The notes under the pieces: generated by a model | Told to the model about the DNA's origin: nothing | The model's database searches: none | Seen by the model: only the letters and a program-made list of their open reading frames with translations | Shown: in pieces, positions 1 through 8,480 of the stretch | How the letters are laid out: each line of letters begins with the position of its first letter | Numbering within the stretch: the stretch's first letter is position 1 | NCBI RefSeq assembly: GCF_000383235.1 | Contig: NZ_KB910969.1 | Location: 1 to 32,319 of the forward strand | Source of the DNA: Bacillus sp. 123MFChir2 | GTDB taxonomy: Bacteria; Bacillota; Bacilli; Bacillales; Bacillaceae_G | DNA: 32,319 nucleotides | Direction of reading: 5' to 3' | Translations under genes and position numbers: made by a program

Positions 1-320
1 CCTTGTAAGCCCTGAGGTCCTTGAGGTCCGGTGTCACCAGTAGCGCCCGTAACGCCTTGTAAGCCCTGAGGCCCTTGAGGTCCCGTGACACCAGTAGAGC
101 CAGTAGAGCCAGTAGAGCCGGTAACGCCTTGAATCCCCTGAGGTCCTTGAGGCCCGGTATCACCAGTAGCGCCCGTGATCCCCTGAGGTCCTTGAGGCCC
201 AGTAGCGCCGGTAGGTCCAGTAGATCCACCAGGCGGGACTGGAGGTAATGTAGGACCTAGTACAGCAGAAACAATATATTCTATTGGATGAAGTTGATTT
301 GCGGATTTTTCATTTTTCAT
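1..320 (-). CDS. Collagen-like exosporium protein, N-terminal part (cut by window edge)
   Basis: The start is the ATG at 318-320, preceded by a GGAGGTG ribosome site. The first 106 codons are visible and the C-terminus lies outside the window. Residues near 20-30 read [11 protein letters not shown], which matches the LxGPTLPPxPP exosporium-targeting motif of BclA-type leaders. Gly-X-Y triplets follow and mix GPT, GAT, GPQ and GST. They form a larger unit of 54 bp (18 residues, for example the copies starting at 1 and 55), with one longer spacing of 72 bp. By family knowledge such proteins form trimeric, glycosylated hair-like filaments on the spore exosporium. Threonine-rich triplets are the usual sugar attachment sites. 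A glycosyltransferase starts divergently about 165 bp away. Which Bcl-type protein this is cannot be decided without the C-terminal domain. Confidence 0.88.
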   Translation of the reverse strand, partial: MKNEKSANQLHPIEYIVSAVLGPTLPPVPPGGSTGPTGATGPQGPQGITGATGDTGPQGPQGIQGVTGSTGSTGSTGVTGPQGPQGLQGVTGATGDTGPQGPQGLQ

Positions 321-455
321 GTATTCACCTCCAAGAGTTTTTCAATATATATTAAATGCAGAGTGGAATCAAAATGATATAGTTGTTTTGTGTTTTTTAA
401 AACATAATATTTAAATGTATTATAGTCATGGCAGGGAAATTTTTCTTTCTTTTTT

Positions 456-464
456 CATATACTA
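456..464 (+). promoter_or_regulatory. Possible SigmaK -10 box for the glycosyltransferase at 487
   Basis: CATATACTA fits CATANNNTA exactly, but no AC is found 16-17 bp upstream. Transcription from here would begin near 471, just ahead of the ribosome site, and would exclude the upstream in-frame start at 415. Confidence 0.25.
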
Positions 465-486
465 CAAGATGAGAGGAGGAAGGGAT

Positions 487-1581
487 TTGGTAAACGAAAA
501 TATTACAATTAGCTTGTGTATGATTGTAAAAGATGAAGAACAAACAATTGCTAGATGTTTAGAATCAGTAAAAGAGGTTGTTGATGAAATCATCATTGTT
601 GATACGGGTTCAACGGATCAAACGAAAGAGATTGTTAAGGAGCATACTCCTTATATTTATGATTTTGAATGGATTGATGATTTTGCTGCTGCTCGAAATT
701 TTTCGTTTTCTAAAGCAACAAAGGACTATATTTTGTGGTTAGACGCGGATGATATTTTAATGGAAACAGAAAAGGATAAGTTGTTACAGCTGAAAGAAAA
801 CTTGGATCCTAATGTAGATGCAGTTTCGATGTCGTATTATCTTGCGATTGATGAAAAGGGGAAGCCTACTTACAGTTCTGTCCGAAACCGCTTAGTTAAG
901 CGGATACAGAACTTCCAGTGGATTGGATTCGTACATGAATATTTAGCTGTTTATGGGAACATTATGAAAAGTGATATAGCGATTATGCATAAAAAAGAAA
1001 AAGAACATACAGATCGTAATCTTCGAATTTTTGAGAACTCACTTCGGGAAGGAAGAACTTTCACACCAAGGGATATCGTATATTATGCCAATGAATGCTT
1101 TGATCATAACAAGTATGAAAAAGCAATTGAATTATATAAACAGTTTTTAGATGGAAAAGAAGGCTGGATAGAAGATTGTATACATGCATGTGGGAAATTA
1201 GCAGATTGCTATAAGCAACTGCAAAAATCGGAAGAAGCGCTGCAAGCATGTTTTCATTCTTTTCAATACGACATTCCAAGAGGCGAAATTTGTTGTCGTA
1301 TAGGTCACATATTTATGGGAAAAGAAGATTATAAACAAGCGACCTTTTGGTACGAGATGGCAATCAATGTTCCATTTCAAAATTCCACCAGATTTATAGA
1401 TTATGCATCTTATACATGGATTCCTCATTTGCAGCTATGCGTTTGTTATAGTAGATTAGGGGATAATGAGAAAGCGAATTATCATAATGAACAAGCGGCA
1501 GTATATGTACCGGATCACGCTTCGGTGAAATATAACCAAGAATATTTTCGAAATTTATTGAAAGAAGATACGCAAAAATAA
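487..1581 (+). CDS. GT2-family glycosyltransferase with C-terminal TPR-like repeats
   Basis: The N-terminal GT-A fold carries SLCMIVKDEEQTIARCLES, then VDTGSTDQTKEI and the nucleotide-sugar/metal motif LWLDADD. Together these are typical of GT2 enzymes of the SunS-like, TPR-containing type. The C-terminal half has helical repeats (YANECFDHNKYEKAIELYKQFL and similar), which probably bind the protein acceptor. I place the start at TTG 487, because AGGAGGAAGG lies at 474-483; the reading frame itself is open from 415 without a ribosome site there. The gene diverges from a collagen-like exosporium gene, so the inferred role is adding sugar to that or a related protein in the mother cell. Donor sugar and acceptor are not known from sequence. 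Confidence 0.85.
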   Translation: MVNENITISLCMIVKDEEQTIARCLESVKEVVDEIIIVDTGSTDQTKEIVKEHTPYIYDFEWIDDFAAARNFSFSKATKDYILWLDADDILMETEKDKLLQLKENLDPNVDAVSMSYYLAIDEKGKPTYSSVRNRLVKRIQNFQWIGFVHEYLAVYGNIMKSDIAIMHKKEKEHTDRNLRIFENSLREGRTFTPRDIVYYANECFDHNKYEKAIELYKQFLDGKEGWIEDCIHACGKLADCYKQLQKSEEALQACFHSFQYDIPRGEICCRIGHIFMGKEDYKQATFWYEMAINVPFQNSTRFIDYASYTWIPHLQLCVCYSRLGDNEKANYHNEQAAVYVPDHASVKYNQEYFRNLLKEDTQK

Positions 1582-1652
1582 GTTACTGTGTAAGAAATTT
1601 TGTCCTAATAAATTTATAGAACATGTGATAAATAAATCGTCCTTTTAAATGA

Positions 1653-1690
1653 AAAACAAGGCCATCTCACAATATGAGGTGGCCTTGTTT
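1653..1690. terminator. Bidirectional terminator hairpin
   Basis: A 17-bp inverted repeat with one G-T pair, AAAACAAGGCCATCTCA against TGAGGTGGCCTTGTTTT, with A and T runs on the two sides. It separates the convergent glycosyltransferase (487-1581) and the ExsF-like gene (1691-2197). Confidence 0.85.
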
Positions 1691-2197
1691 TTAAGCAATT
1701 TGTGTTACTGTTAAAGTAGCAGCTCGAACATCTACAGTGCCTCCTACGTCTGCTATCTCTGTTGGGACAATTTGTATTAAGTCTTCTTTATTTAAGTTAA
1801 TTAGAATCAAGCTGCTTGTTACTATAACTAGGCCTGTGCCAGTGTCGGTTGTACGTACAGCCGTTCCAGAACCAGGAATAGGATTAGAGGTACCGTTTAA
1901 TGTTAAGAAAAATGTAGCAGATTCGCGGCCGTCAGGTGGGGCTGGAAAATTATCTAAAGAAACTGTTAATGTATAGTTAAGCTGATATATTCCGGATCTT
2001 TTGACGCGAAGTCCATTCTTAGGATTATTATTTTCCACATCAAGAAGAACTGGGACAGATACGTTTGGATTCGTATTATTACTTGGTAAAGGAATTGGTT
2101 GACCTTCCGAAATAGGTCCATCACCTGCCAAAAAAGCAATTCCAAAAGCAGGGAACTCCTTTACTGGAAAAGAACTGAAATTACAGCAAGAAAACAT
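1691..2197 (-). CDS. ExsF/BxpB-like exosporium basal-layer protein
   Basis: This 168-residue protein resembles the ExsFA (BxpB)/ExsFB family of the B. cereus group. The recognisable parts are PAFGIAF near residue 17, SGIYQLNYTLTVSLDN in the middle, IPGSGTAVR, LILINLNKEDLIQIVP and the end VDVRAATLTVTQIA. The family has a jelly-roll fold like the C-terminal domain of BclA and, by established knowledge, anchors collagen-like filaments to the exosporium basal layer. It is not identical to the classical BxpB I remember, so it may be a third paralogue. The ATG follows AAGGAGTGAGAAT closely. A near-consensus SigmaK promoter lies at 2226-2253. The neighbours are collagen-like and glycosyltransferase genes, which fits an attachment role. 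Confidence 0.85.
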   Translation of the reverse strand: MFSCCNFSSFPVKEFPAFGIAFLAGDGPISEGQPIPLPSNNTNPNVSVPVLLDVENNNPKNGLRVKRSGIYQLNYTLTVSLDNFPAPPDGRESATFFLTLNGTSNPIPGSGTAVRTTDTGTGLVIVTSSLILINLNKEDLIQIVPTEIADVGGTVDVRAATLTVTQIA

Positions 2198-2225
2198 ATT
2201 CTCACTCCTTTATACATTCTCATTT

Positions 2226-2253
2226 TATTTAATGAAAAAAGTAAGTGAAATGT
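2226..2253 (-). promoter_or_regulatory. Near-consensus SigmaK promoter of the ExsF-like gene
   Basis: Read on the minus strand: AC, 17 bp, CATTAAATA, against a consensus of AC, 16-17 bp, CATANNNTA (one mismatch). It sits about 30 bp before the start codon. Confidence 0.5.
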
Positions 2254-2445
2254 TATAGACAGGTTACTAATTTCCCAAAAATAAGGAATGTGCCTTATGT
2301 AGTTAAAAAATAAAACGTTGTGATTCTTTATATAGATATTTGTAATTATGTACATAAAATCAATAATCGTTTTTGGAATAGTAACAGTTATCTTAGTTTG
2401 AATAAAACAAAAACAGGGCTTGTTGGTAGCCCTGTTACCATATAA

Positions 2446-3717
2446 TTATTGATAAAACTTTGAGTTGTTTTTAACAGGTATAGCTACATCTGCCGGTAAT
2501 TGATCGAGCTTAGCTTCAAGACATTTCTGAGCAGCGCGGCCTAACTTGCGTTTACTTTCATTATAATAAGCGCATATGGAAATTTCATAATCAAAAAGAT
2601 AATCATAGACGTGATAATCTACAAATAGAATATCGTCTTTCGGAAAAGGGATTTCTTTCCCTTGTAATGCATACATCAAACTGACGTTGTTTTTAGATTT
2701 ATATCGGTATAGTTTTGCAAGGTGGTATAAAGGTTCAGCCCTGCTAGGTCTGTATTCCCAGGAGTTTTGAAGATAAATAGTCGTAAGAGCAAAAAACTGT
2801 TCTTCCTGGTCAACGAGGTTAGCTATTATGGATTGATCAAGAATTGATTTCTCTTTTATGGATTCTTGGATTAGTTGTTCGCGCTTAAAAGAACATTGAT
2901 CAGCTAAGCGTTCGTAACAGAGACCTATTTTTAATAAGGAGTAAAATACTTCTTCTTCCCATCCACCAGCATCCACTCTTTTTTTATACCAGATGATGGC
3001 TTCTTCTAATTCATTGAGAATAGATAATGTTTGTGCTAAGTAAAACATGTATCTAATTTTTAAATGGATTGGTGTTGTTTGATTATTAATCCCTTCTAAA
3101 AGTAAACGTTTATCCCGTTCAAATTTATCACTTCTACTGCCGCCATCTGCTTGATCATAGATAATTAAACTATCGAGCTTTCCAGTTGTATAAGAGGAAG
3201 CCCCTTGATTAGCCCCTAATTTAGAGTAATCTATATCCCAATATTCATGTGTAACTCCAACAGATGCCCATGGTAAAGATGTCTTGAGTAGGCGACTCAG
3301 CCAATATTTGATGTTGCTATCATATTGCATAGTAAGGTAATGATCCCTATTTAAGGTACACTTATCGAAGTGAGACTGAACCTCTAAGATCATATCGGCA
3401 TCAAGTAGCAATAAATAATCAGCTTCTGGATACGCTTCTTGAGCTAACTTTACAGCTAAAGTTCGATTATATCCAAAGTTTCTAAAAGGTTCATGATGCA
3501 CGGTACCGGGTATGTTACGTTCTCTGCACCAATTTTTAATGATTTCTGGTGTGTTATCAGTCGAACCTGTATCACAAATCGAAACAAAATCAATGATTGA
3601 TTTAGCAGAATCTAAACATCTTTCTATAATTTTTGATTCATTTTTGACAATCATACAAAGGCATATTTTCTTTTCCGATTTTTTGTATTGAGGTGTTTTT
3701 GAGATGTCTCTGGCCAT
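2446..3717 (-). CDS. GT2-family glycosyltransferase with helical C-terminal repeats
   Basis: The protein has 423 residues. The GT-A domain shows ICLCMIVKNESKIIERCLDS, CDTGSTDNTPEIIKNW and the DxD-type motif LLLLDADMILE near residues 100-110. A long helical region follows with TPR-like spacing (IWYKKRVDAGGWEEEVFYSLLKI and PLYHLAKLYRY, among others). The same architecture occurs in the gene at 487-1581, but the two differ clearly in sequence and length, so they are not a recent duplication. The ATG follows GAGGGGAG. A perfect SigmaK promoter match lies 100 bp upstream, which places expression in the late mother cell. The inferred role is glycosylation of an exosporium or coat protein; donor and acceptor are unknown. 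Confidence 0.85.
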   Translation of the reverse strand: MARDISKTPQYKKSEKKICLCMIVKNESKIIERCLDSAKSIIDFVSICDTGSTDNTPEIIKNWCRERNIPGTVHHEPFRNFGYNRTLAVKLAQEAYPEADYLLLLDADMILEVQSHFDKCTLNRDHYLTMQYDSNIKYWLSRLLKTSLPWASVGVTHEYWDIDYSKLGANQGASSYTTGKLDSLIIYDQADGGSRSDKFERDKRLLLEGINNQTTPIHLKIRYMFYLAQTLSILNELEEAIIWYKKRVDAGGWEEEVFYSLLKIGLCYERLADQCSFKREQLIQESIKEKSILDQSIIANLVDQEEQFFALTTIYLQNSWEYRPSRAEPLYHLAKLYRYKSKNNVSLMYALQGKEIPFPKDDILFVDYHVYDYLFDYEISICAYYNESKRKLGRAAQKCLEAKLDQLPADVAIPVKNNSKFYQ

Positions 3718-3825
3718 AATCTTTTCTCCCCTCTACTGTGCTAATAAAGAATTTATCTGCATATGTCGAAATGAATGGATTTCATTTGAGTAGATAATAG
3801 AGAACCTATAGAGATACGTTGGATT

Positions 3826-3853
3826 TATCATATGTTGTATAGATTGGCCATGT
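3826..3853 (-). promoter_or_regulatory. SigmaK promoter of the glycosyltransferase at 2446-3717
   Basis: Read on the minus strand: AC at 3853-3852, 17 bp, then CATATGATA at 3834-3826, an exact fit to AC, 16-17 bp, CATANNNTA. It leaves an untranslated leader of about 100 nt. Confidence 0.6.
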
Positions 3854-4020
3854 GAAGAATTCGGTAGTTGGAGGAGAATTGTATCTGAACTATAATTAAA
3901 AATTTCTAAAATCCAATGATACAGTCTTTAAAGTAACAACAAAATAAGTTTAAGCGAGTATGTTGTACAAAAAAATTTGAAAGCCAATATCTAAATTACT
4001 TCCTAGTGTAATGACATGGA

Positions 4021-4060
4021 AAATCACCAATTTTATGTAGCGAATTGGTGATTTTTATTT
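4021..4060 (+). terminator. Orphan terminator hairpin upstream of rmlA
   Basis: Perfect 12-bp arms, AAATCACCAATT and AATTGGTGATTT, are followed by a T-rich run. No plus-strand gene precedes it. Its homologue at 9312-9347 follows the acyltransferase of 8624-9280, so this one probably marks a lost upstream gene. Confidence 0.7.
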
Positions 4061-4203
4061 TTTGACATTCATAAATTATGAGGTGTAACAACTGTTTTTT
4101 CTTAACTGAGAGAAAGAACCTCTTTAAATTTTAACGAAAAAAATAATTTTTGAGAGAAATGGTAATAAGAAGTAATTATTGATGAGCTTATAACCCTATG
4201 GTG

Positions 4204-4231
4204 ACAAAGTGCGTATCATTCACATAAATTG
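4204..4231 (+). promoter_or_regulatory. Candidate SigmaK promoter of the rmlA-rmlB locus
   Basis: AC at 4204, 17 bp, then CATAAATTG at 4223 (one mismatch to CATANNNTA). It lies in the block most strongly conserved between the two duplicate leaders. In block B the -35 equivalent reads GC instead of AC. The untranslated leader would be about 180 nt. Confidence 0.4.
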
Positions 4232-4418
4232 TAACAACATTAATTTGATTGAGAACGTTATGAAATGAGTAATGGCTAGGAAGGGGAGTATGTAGAAAAT
4301 GAGCGGATATGATCTGTTTATTTTGATATGAAATTTAAAGACGAAATAAATTGCATTTGGATGTATCATTTGTCAGAAGTTATAAAGGCATTTAGCCTTC
4401 AAAGAAGGAGAGAGGAAA

Positions 4419-5165
4419 TTGAAAGGAATTATATTGGCTGGAGGGACAGGATCAAGATTATACCCGATTACAAAAGTTACAAATAAACATTTGCTTCCTG
4501 TTGGTCGGTATCCTATGATTTTTCATGCTGTTTGTAAATTAAAACAATGTAATATTACTGATATTATGATTGTGACAGGAAAAGAAGCCATTGGAGATAT
4601 AGTGAAATTTTTAGGAAGTGGTGCAGAATTTGAAGTAGGACTTACTTATAAGGTGCAAGAAAAGGCTGGTGGAATTGCGCAGGCGCTAGGGATGTGTAAA
4701 GATTTTGTTGCTAAAGATCATATGGTTGTCATATTAGCAGATAATGTTTTTTCTGATAATATTAAAGGCTATGTAGAAAAATTTCAGCAACAAAAACAAG
4801 GAGCAAAGATCTTATTAAAAAAAGTGGATAATCCATCACGCTTTGGTGTGCCTATTATACAGAATGGTCGAATCATTAAAATTGAAGAAAAACCAGAGCA
4901 TCCGCAAAGTTCCTATGCAGTAACGGGAATTTATATGTATGATTCGAATGTATTTCCGCTGATTGAAAAATTAAACCCTTCAGAAAGAGGAGAGTTAGAA
5001 GTTACAGATTTAAATAATTGTTATCTAGAGAAAGGACTCCTCACATATGATATTATGGCAGGTTGGTGGACTGATGCAGGGACACATACCTCTCTTCATC
5101 AAGCGAATATATTAGCACAAGACGTGAATTATACGGAAGAAGAAAATACAAGTATGAGACAGTGA
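4419..5165 (+). CDS. rmlA: Glucose-1-phosphate thymidylyltransferase (RmlA)
   Basis: It makes dTDP-glucose from glucose-1-phosphate and dTTP, the first step to dTDP-deoxysugars. Residues 7-18 (AGGTGSRLYPIT) and K23/P27 form the nucleotidyltransferase signature. LADNVF corresponds to the LGDNIF metal and sugar loop, and KIEEKPEHP plus VTGIYMYD follow in the usual order. At 248 residues it is the short form common in Bacillus. The start is TTG 4419 behind AAGGAGAGAGG. rmlB lies 250 bp downstream, separated by a bcr1-like repeat. Without rmlC and rmlD in the locus, the dTDP-glucose is probably used for a 4-amino sugar rather than rhamnose. Confidence 0.93.
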   Translation: MKGIILAGGTGSRLYPITKVTNKHLLPVGRYPMIFHAVCKLKQCNITDIMIVTGKEAIGDIVKFLGSGAEFEVGLTYKVQEKAGGIAQALGMCKDFVAKDHMVVILADNVFSDNIKGYVEKFQQQKQGAKILLKKVDNPSRFGVPIIQNGRIIKIEEKPEHPQSSYAVTGIYMYDSNVFPLIEKLNPSERGELEVTDLNNCYLEKGLLTYDIMAGWWTDAGTHTSLHQANILAQDVNYTEEENTSMRQ

Positions 5166-5209
5166 TTGACAGTTATCACTTTTGAAAATTACATGTAATA
5201 TATAGATGC

Positions 5210-5396
5210 AAATTGAAAAACTAACATAAAAACCCTTTTCTTTTTCGGTGGGCGAGAGCAACTGGCCATGCATAGAATCGGTCAGGGCCTATTTTTGCCA
5301 CATGCGCTGAGAAAACCAAAAAGAGCAAACAAGTGCAGGTTCCTTTTTTCATAGTAGCAATCTATATGTAAAAAAAATAAATTGGATTTATATATA
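5210..5396 (+). repeat. bcr1-like repeat, copy a
   Basis: It begins near AAATTGAAAAACTAACATAA, has the core GTGGGCGAGAGCAACTGGCC followed by GAATCGGTCAGGGCC, and ends in an AT-rich tract. The same layout recurs at 8481, 13240, 20900, 23085 and 24747, always in this orientation. The B. cereus-group bcr1 element (about 155 bp) is the best match from memory. Here it splits rmlA from rmlB. Confidence 0.75.
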
Positions 5397-5418
5397 ACAT
5401 GATTTAGGAGAGAGATAG

Positions 5419-6378
5419 ATGAATATTTTAGTAACTGGAGGAGCGGGGTTTATCGGAAGTAACTTTGTTCGTTACATGATAAGGAAATATCCTAATTACA
5501 ACATTATTAATTATGATGCCTTAACTTATTCTGGAAATTTAAATAATCTACGTAATATAGAAGCTGAGCGAAATTATACATTTATAAAAGGAGAAATTCA
5601 AAATAGAGATCTAATAGAGCAAGTCATTTATAAATATGAAATTGATGCTGTTATTAATTTTGCAGCAGAATCTCATGTGGATCGAAGTATAAATAATCCT
5701 ATTTTATTTTATGATACGAATGTTTTAGGAGTATCGGTATTACTTGAAGCGATAAGAAAATATAATGATATAAAGTTTGTGCAAATTTCTACAGATGAAG
5801 TATACGGTTCATTAGGAAACGAGGGGATTTTTACAGAAAATACGCCTTTATCTCCGAGTAGCCCGTACGCTTCTAGCAAGGCTAGTGCAGACTTAATTGT
5901 ATTGTCATATTTTAAAACATATGGTTCTCATATTAATATTACACGTTGTTCAAATAATTATGGTCCATATCAACATCCAGAAAAATTAATTCCTCTTATG
6001 ATTACAAATGCATTAGAAGAGAAAAAATCACCTTTATATGGAGATGGTAGGAATATACGGGACTGGTTGCATGTATATGATCATTGTACAGCAATAGACT
6101 TAGTTTTGCATAAAGGAAAAAGTGGCGAAATTTATAATATTGGTGGTAATAACGAAAAGAAAAATATAGAGGTTATAAAGAAGATTCTTCATAAACTAAG
6201 GAAATCAGAGAGACTAATTTACTTTGTTCAAGATAGATTGGGGCATGATTGGCGTTATGCAATCGATGCTAATAAAATAACAACAGAACTAGGCTGGAAA
6301 CCAACTTATACATTTGAAGAAGGATTAGAAGAAACGATTCAATGGTATATGGATCATGAGAATTGGTGGAAATCATAA
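5419..6378 (+). CDS. rmlB: dTDP-glucose 4,6-dehydratase (RmlB)
   Basis: It converts dTDP-glucose to dTDP-4-keto-6-deoxyglucose. The extended short-chain dehydrogenase layout is complete: NAD-binding GGAGFIGS at residues 7-14, STDEVYG at 124-130 with the T-D-E catalytic triplet typical of RmlB, and Y150-x3-K154. NNYGPYQ, GDGRNIRDWLHVYDH and the C-terminal DRLGHDWRYAID follow as in RmlB. At 319 residues it has normal length. The ATG follows AGGAGAGAGAT. The next gene is a 4-keto-sugar aminotransferase that would use its product. A 30-residue relic of a second copy survives at 9566-9663. Confidence 0.95.
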   Translation: MNILVTGGAGFIGSNFVRYMIRKYPNYNIINYDALTYSGNLNNLRNIEAERNYTFIKGEIQNRDLIEQVIYKYEIDAVINFAAESHVDRSINNPILFYDTNVLGVSVLLEAIRKYNDIKFVQISTDEVYGSLGNEGIFTENTPLSPSSPYASSKASADLIVLSYFKTYGSHINITRCSNNYGPYQHPEKLIPLMITNALEEKKSPLYGDGRNIRDWLHVYDHCTAIDLVLHKGKSGEIYNIGGNNEKKNIEVIKKILHKLRKSERLIYFVQDRLGHDWRYAIDANKITTELGWKPTYTFEEGLEETIQWYMDHENWWKS

Positions 6379-6460
6379 AAAAATAGATGATGATAAGCTG
6401 TTAGTATATTTTTGATTTGTAGGGTTAAGTATTAGGGAAGAATTAAGCTCTTCTTAATAA

Positions 6461-7645
6461 TTGAATTCACACCTTATTTGGGATCATTCCAATTCAGAAA
6501 GGAGGCTGAACGTTATCGAAATCAAAAAATTTTCTAAACCTATTTACGTCGCTTCTCCCTTCCTCCCTCCTTTTCAAGAATTCTCCAACTTAATAGAACA
6601 AATCTGGGAAAATCGATATTTAACAAACAACGGATTACTACATCAAAAATTTGAAATGGAATTAAGGAAATATTTAGGTGCTGAAAAGAATACACTATTT
6701 GTGAATGGGCATATGGCACTTGATATTGCAATTAAATCTTTACAGTTAACAGGAGAGGTGATTACAACACCTTTTACATTTGCCTCAACGACTCACGCCA
6801 TTTCTATGAATGGATTAACCCCGGTATTTTGTGATGTAAATAAACATGATTATAATTTAGACGCTTCGAAAATTGAATCGTTAGTCACTGAACATACATC
6901 AGCAATTATACCCGTACATGTTTTTGGAACCCCTTGTGATGTTTATGAAATTGAAAGAATAGCAAAAAAGTATAATTTAAAAGTTATATATGATTCAGCC
7001 CATGCTTTTGGTGTAAAAGTAGATGGCAAAGGAATTGGCATATTCGGCGATATATCTATGTTTAGTATGCATGCAACAAAAGTGTTCCATTCTATTGAAG
7101 GGGGAATACTTACTTATCATGATGAGAAATTATATGAAATATTAAATCAGTATAAAAATTTTGGAATTCAAAGCTCGGAGGACGTTAGTTTAATTGGCCT
7201 AAATGCTAAAATGAATGAATTTCAAGCGGCGATGGGTATTGTGAATCTCCAGTATATAAGAGAAGAAATGAACAAAAGAAAAAAAATAACAAATATTTAT
7301 CGTGATAAATTAAAAAGTATTCCAGGTATTCGCTTTATAGAGGAAATGGAGAACGTTCAATATAATTATTCGTATTTTTTTATAGAGATTGATGAAGCGA
7401 GCTATGGATTAGATCGTAATCAATTATATGAACGTTTAATGTCGTATAACGTATTTACAAGGAAATATTTTTCTCCATTAACGAGCGATTTTATATGTTA
7501 TAAAGATCAATTTGATTCGTGGAAAACACCAATTGCGAAAGGGATAGCTAATACAATTTTGGTGTTACCATTATACGGAGAATTGCAAGTTGAAGAAGTA
7601 GAGAGAATTTGTATGATGATTAAAATGATTCCTGAAAAAGTGTAA
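6461..7645 (+). CDS. VioA-like dTDP-4-keto-6-deoxyhexose aminotransferase (DegT/DnrJ/EryC1 family)
   Basis: This PLP-dependent sugar aminotransferase probably makes dTDP-4-amino-4,6-dideoxyglucose from the RmlB product. Visible motifs, numbered from 6461, are LTNNGLLHQKFE near 54, ITTPFTFASTTHA near 101, IPVHVFGTPCD near 150, D178-x2-H181 in YDSAHAFG, and the PLP lysine K207 in MHATKVFHSIEGG. The start is uncertain. TTG 6461 has no clear ribosome site, while a strong AAAGGAGG at 6498-6505 is followed in frame by GTT ATC at 6512-6517, neither an ordinary start codon. A single G to T change from GTG at 6512 would explain this. Sugar position (C4 or C3) is inferred from resemblance to VioA/FdtB, not proven. 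A broken duplicate lies at 9679-10857. Confidence 0.88.
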   Translation: MNSHLIWDHSNSERRLNVIEIKKFSKPIYVASPFLPPFQEFSNLIEQIWENRYLTNNGLLHQKFEMELRKYLGAEKNTLFVNGHMALDIAIKSLQLTGEVITTPFTFASTTHAISMNGLTPVFCDVNKHDYNLDASKIESLVTEHTSAIIPVHVFGTPCDVYEIERIAKKYNLKVIYDSAHAFGVKVDGKGIGIFGDISMFSMHATKVFHSIEGGILTYHDEKLYEILNQYKNFGIQSSEDVSLIGLNAKMNEFQAAMGIVNLQYIREEMNKRKKITNIYRDKLKSIPGIRFIEEMENVQYNYSYFFIEIDEASYGLDRNQLYERLMSYNVFTRKYFSPLTSDFICYKDQFDSWKTPIAKGIANTILVLPLYGELQVEEVERICMMIKMIPEKV

Positions 7646-7694
7646 TTTGAGTATCTAGAGAAAAGCTTAAATATGAAAACCTCTTTAGGAGGGG

Positions 7695-8471
7695 ATGGTG
7701 ATTGTGAGCGATTTACATGCGATTAAACAAACAGAGAAGGTAATGAGCAATGAATCTTTGCCACCAAAAGTGAATGTTATTATTCCAGCTTACAATATGA
7801 AAGATTATTTAAAAGAAACTGTCGATAGTGTTTTACGTCAAGATTATCCCAATTTAGAAATCATTGTTGCTGACGACTGTTCAACTGATGGCACACAAGA
7901 AATGATGAAACAGTATGACCAGAATCCGAAAGTTAAGTATATTCGAAATGAAGTAAACTTAGGTTCCAGGATGAATGGTCAAAAATTACTGCATGAACAT
8001 GCGGATAGTAAGTATATATTAGGTATTAATCATGATGATTACCTTACGCAAGATAATTACATTAGCAAGGCTGTATCTTTATTTGAAGAAAATCCAAATG
8101 TTTCACTTGTTTTTGCGAATTTATATTTTTTAAATGTTAGTTTAGGGGAGTTAAGTCCTATCACTCAAGATATACCCAAAATCACAAATGGAATTGATTA
8201 TTTTTTAAACTATCAATCTGATAGATATCCGCACATTACAAGTGTTTTGACATCTGTTTATAGGAGAGAAGATGCTATTCGAATGGGGTGTTTTCTTAGA
8301 AAAATCAGAATGCCAGGACTTATTTTTGTATTTCAAATTAATGTTAATTGGCGATTTGAAATAATGTGGTTTAATAATTAAAAAAGTAATGCATTACAAT
8401 TGTTGACGAGTATTTCAGAAAGTTATCCTCTTGCATTTAATTGGATTACGAATCGTTTACATTGGCAATGA
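7695..8471 (+). pseudogene. GT2 glycosyltransferase pseudogene (block A copy)
   Basis: The first 190 or so codons match the intact duplicate at 10910-11875, including NVIIPAYNMKDYLKETVDSV, DDCSTDGTQEMM and INHDDYL. Compared with that copy it has one extra base near 8285-8297, which shifts the frame. It then has a deletion of about 199 bp, apparently between two short AATTGG/AACTGG matches, which restores the frame, and finally CAA changed to TAA at 8379-8381. The rest, to the old stop at 8469-8471, still aligns. The frame is open to 8381 and would give a 228-residue protein without the acceptor half, probably inactive. Confidence 0.9.
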
Positions 8472-8480
8472 ATGTATCAA

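Larger units (their letters stand above)
4017..8471 (+). repeat. Tandem segmental duplication, block A
   Basis: This stretch and 9309-11875 are diverged copies of one unit. Shared parts, in order, are a terminator-like hairpin (4021 and 9312), a leader with a 24-bp identical block (4219-4242 and 9484-9507), part of rmlB, the sugar aminotransferase (6461 and 9679) and the GT2 glycosyltransferase (7695 and 10904). Block A keeps rmlA, rmlB and the aminotransferase; its glycosyltransferase is broken. Confidence 0.85.

Noticed and set aside
1-230. Possible CRISPR-like array
   Set aside because: The 54-bp periodicity is coding (Gly-X-Y triplets), there are no unique spacers, and the frame is open from a good start at 320.
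4419-6378. Rhamnose (rmlABCD) operon
   Set aside because: rmlC and rmlD are absent, and a 4-keto-sugar aminotransferase and acyltransferase follow, so an amino sugar is the better reading. rmlC and rmlD could still exist elsewhere.
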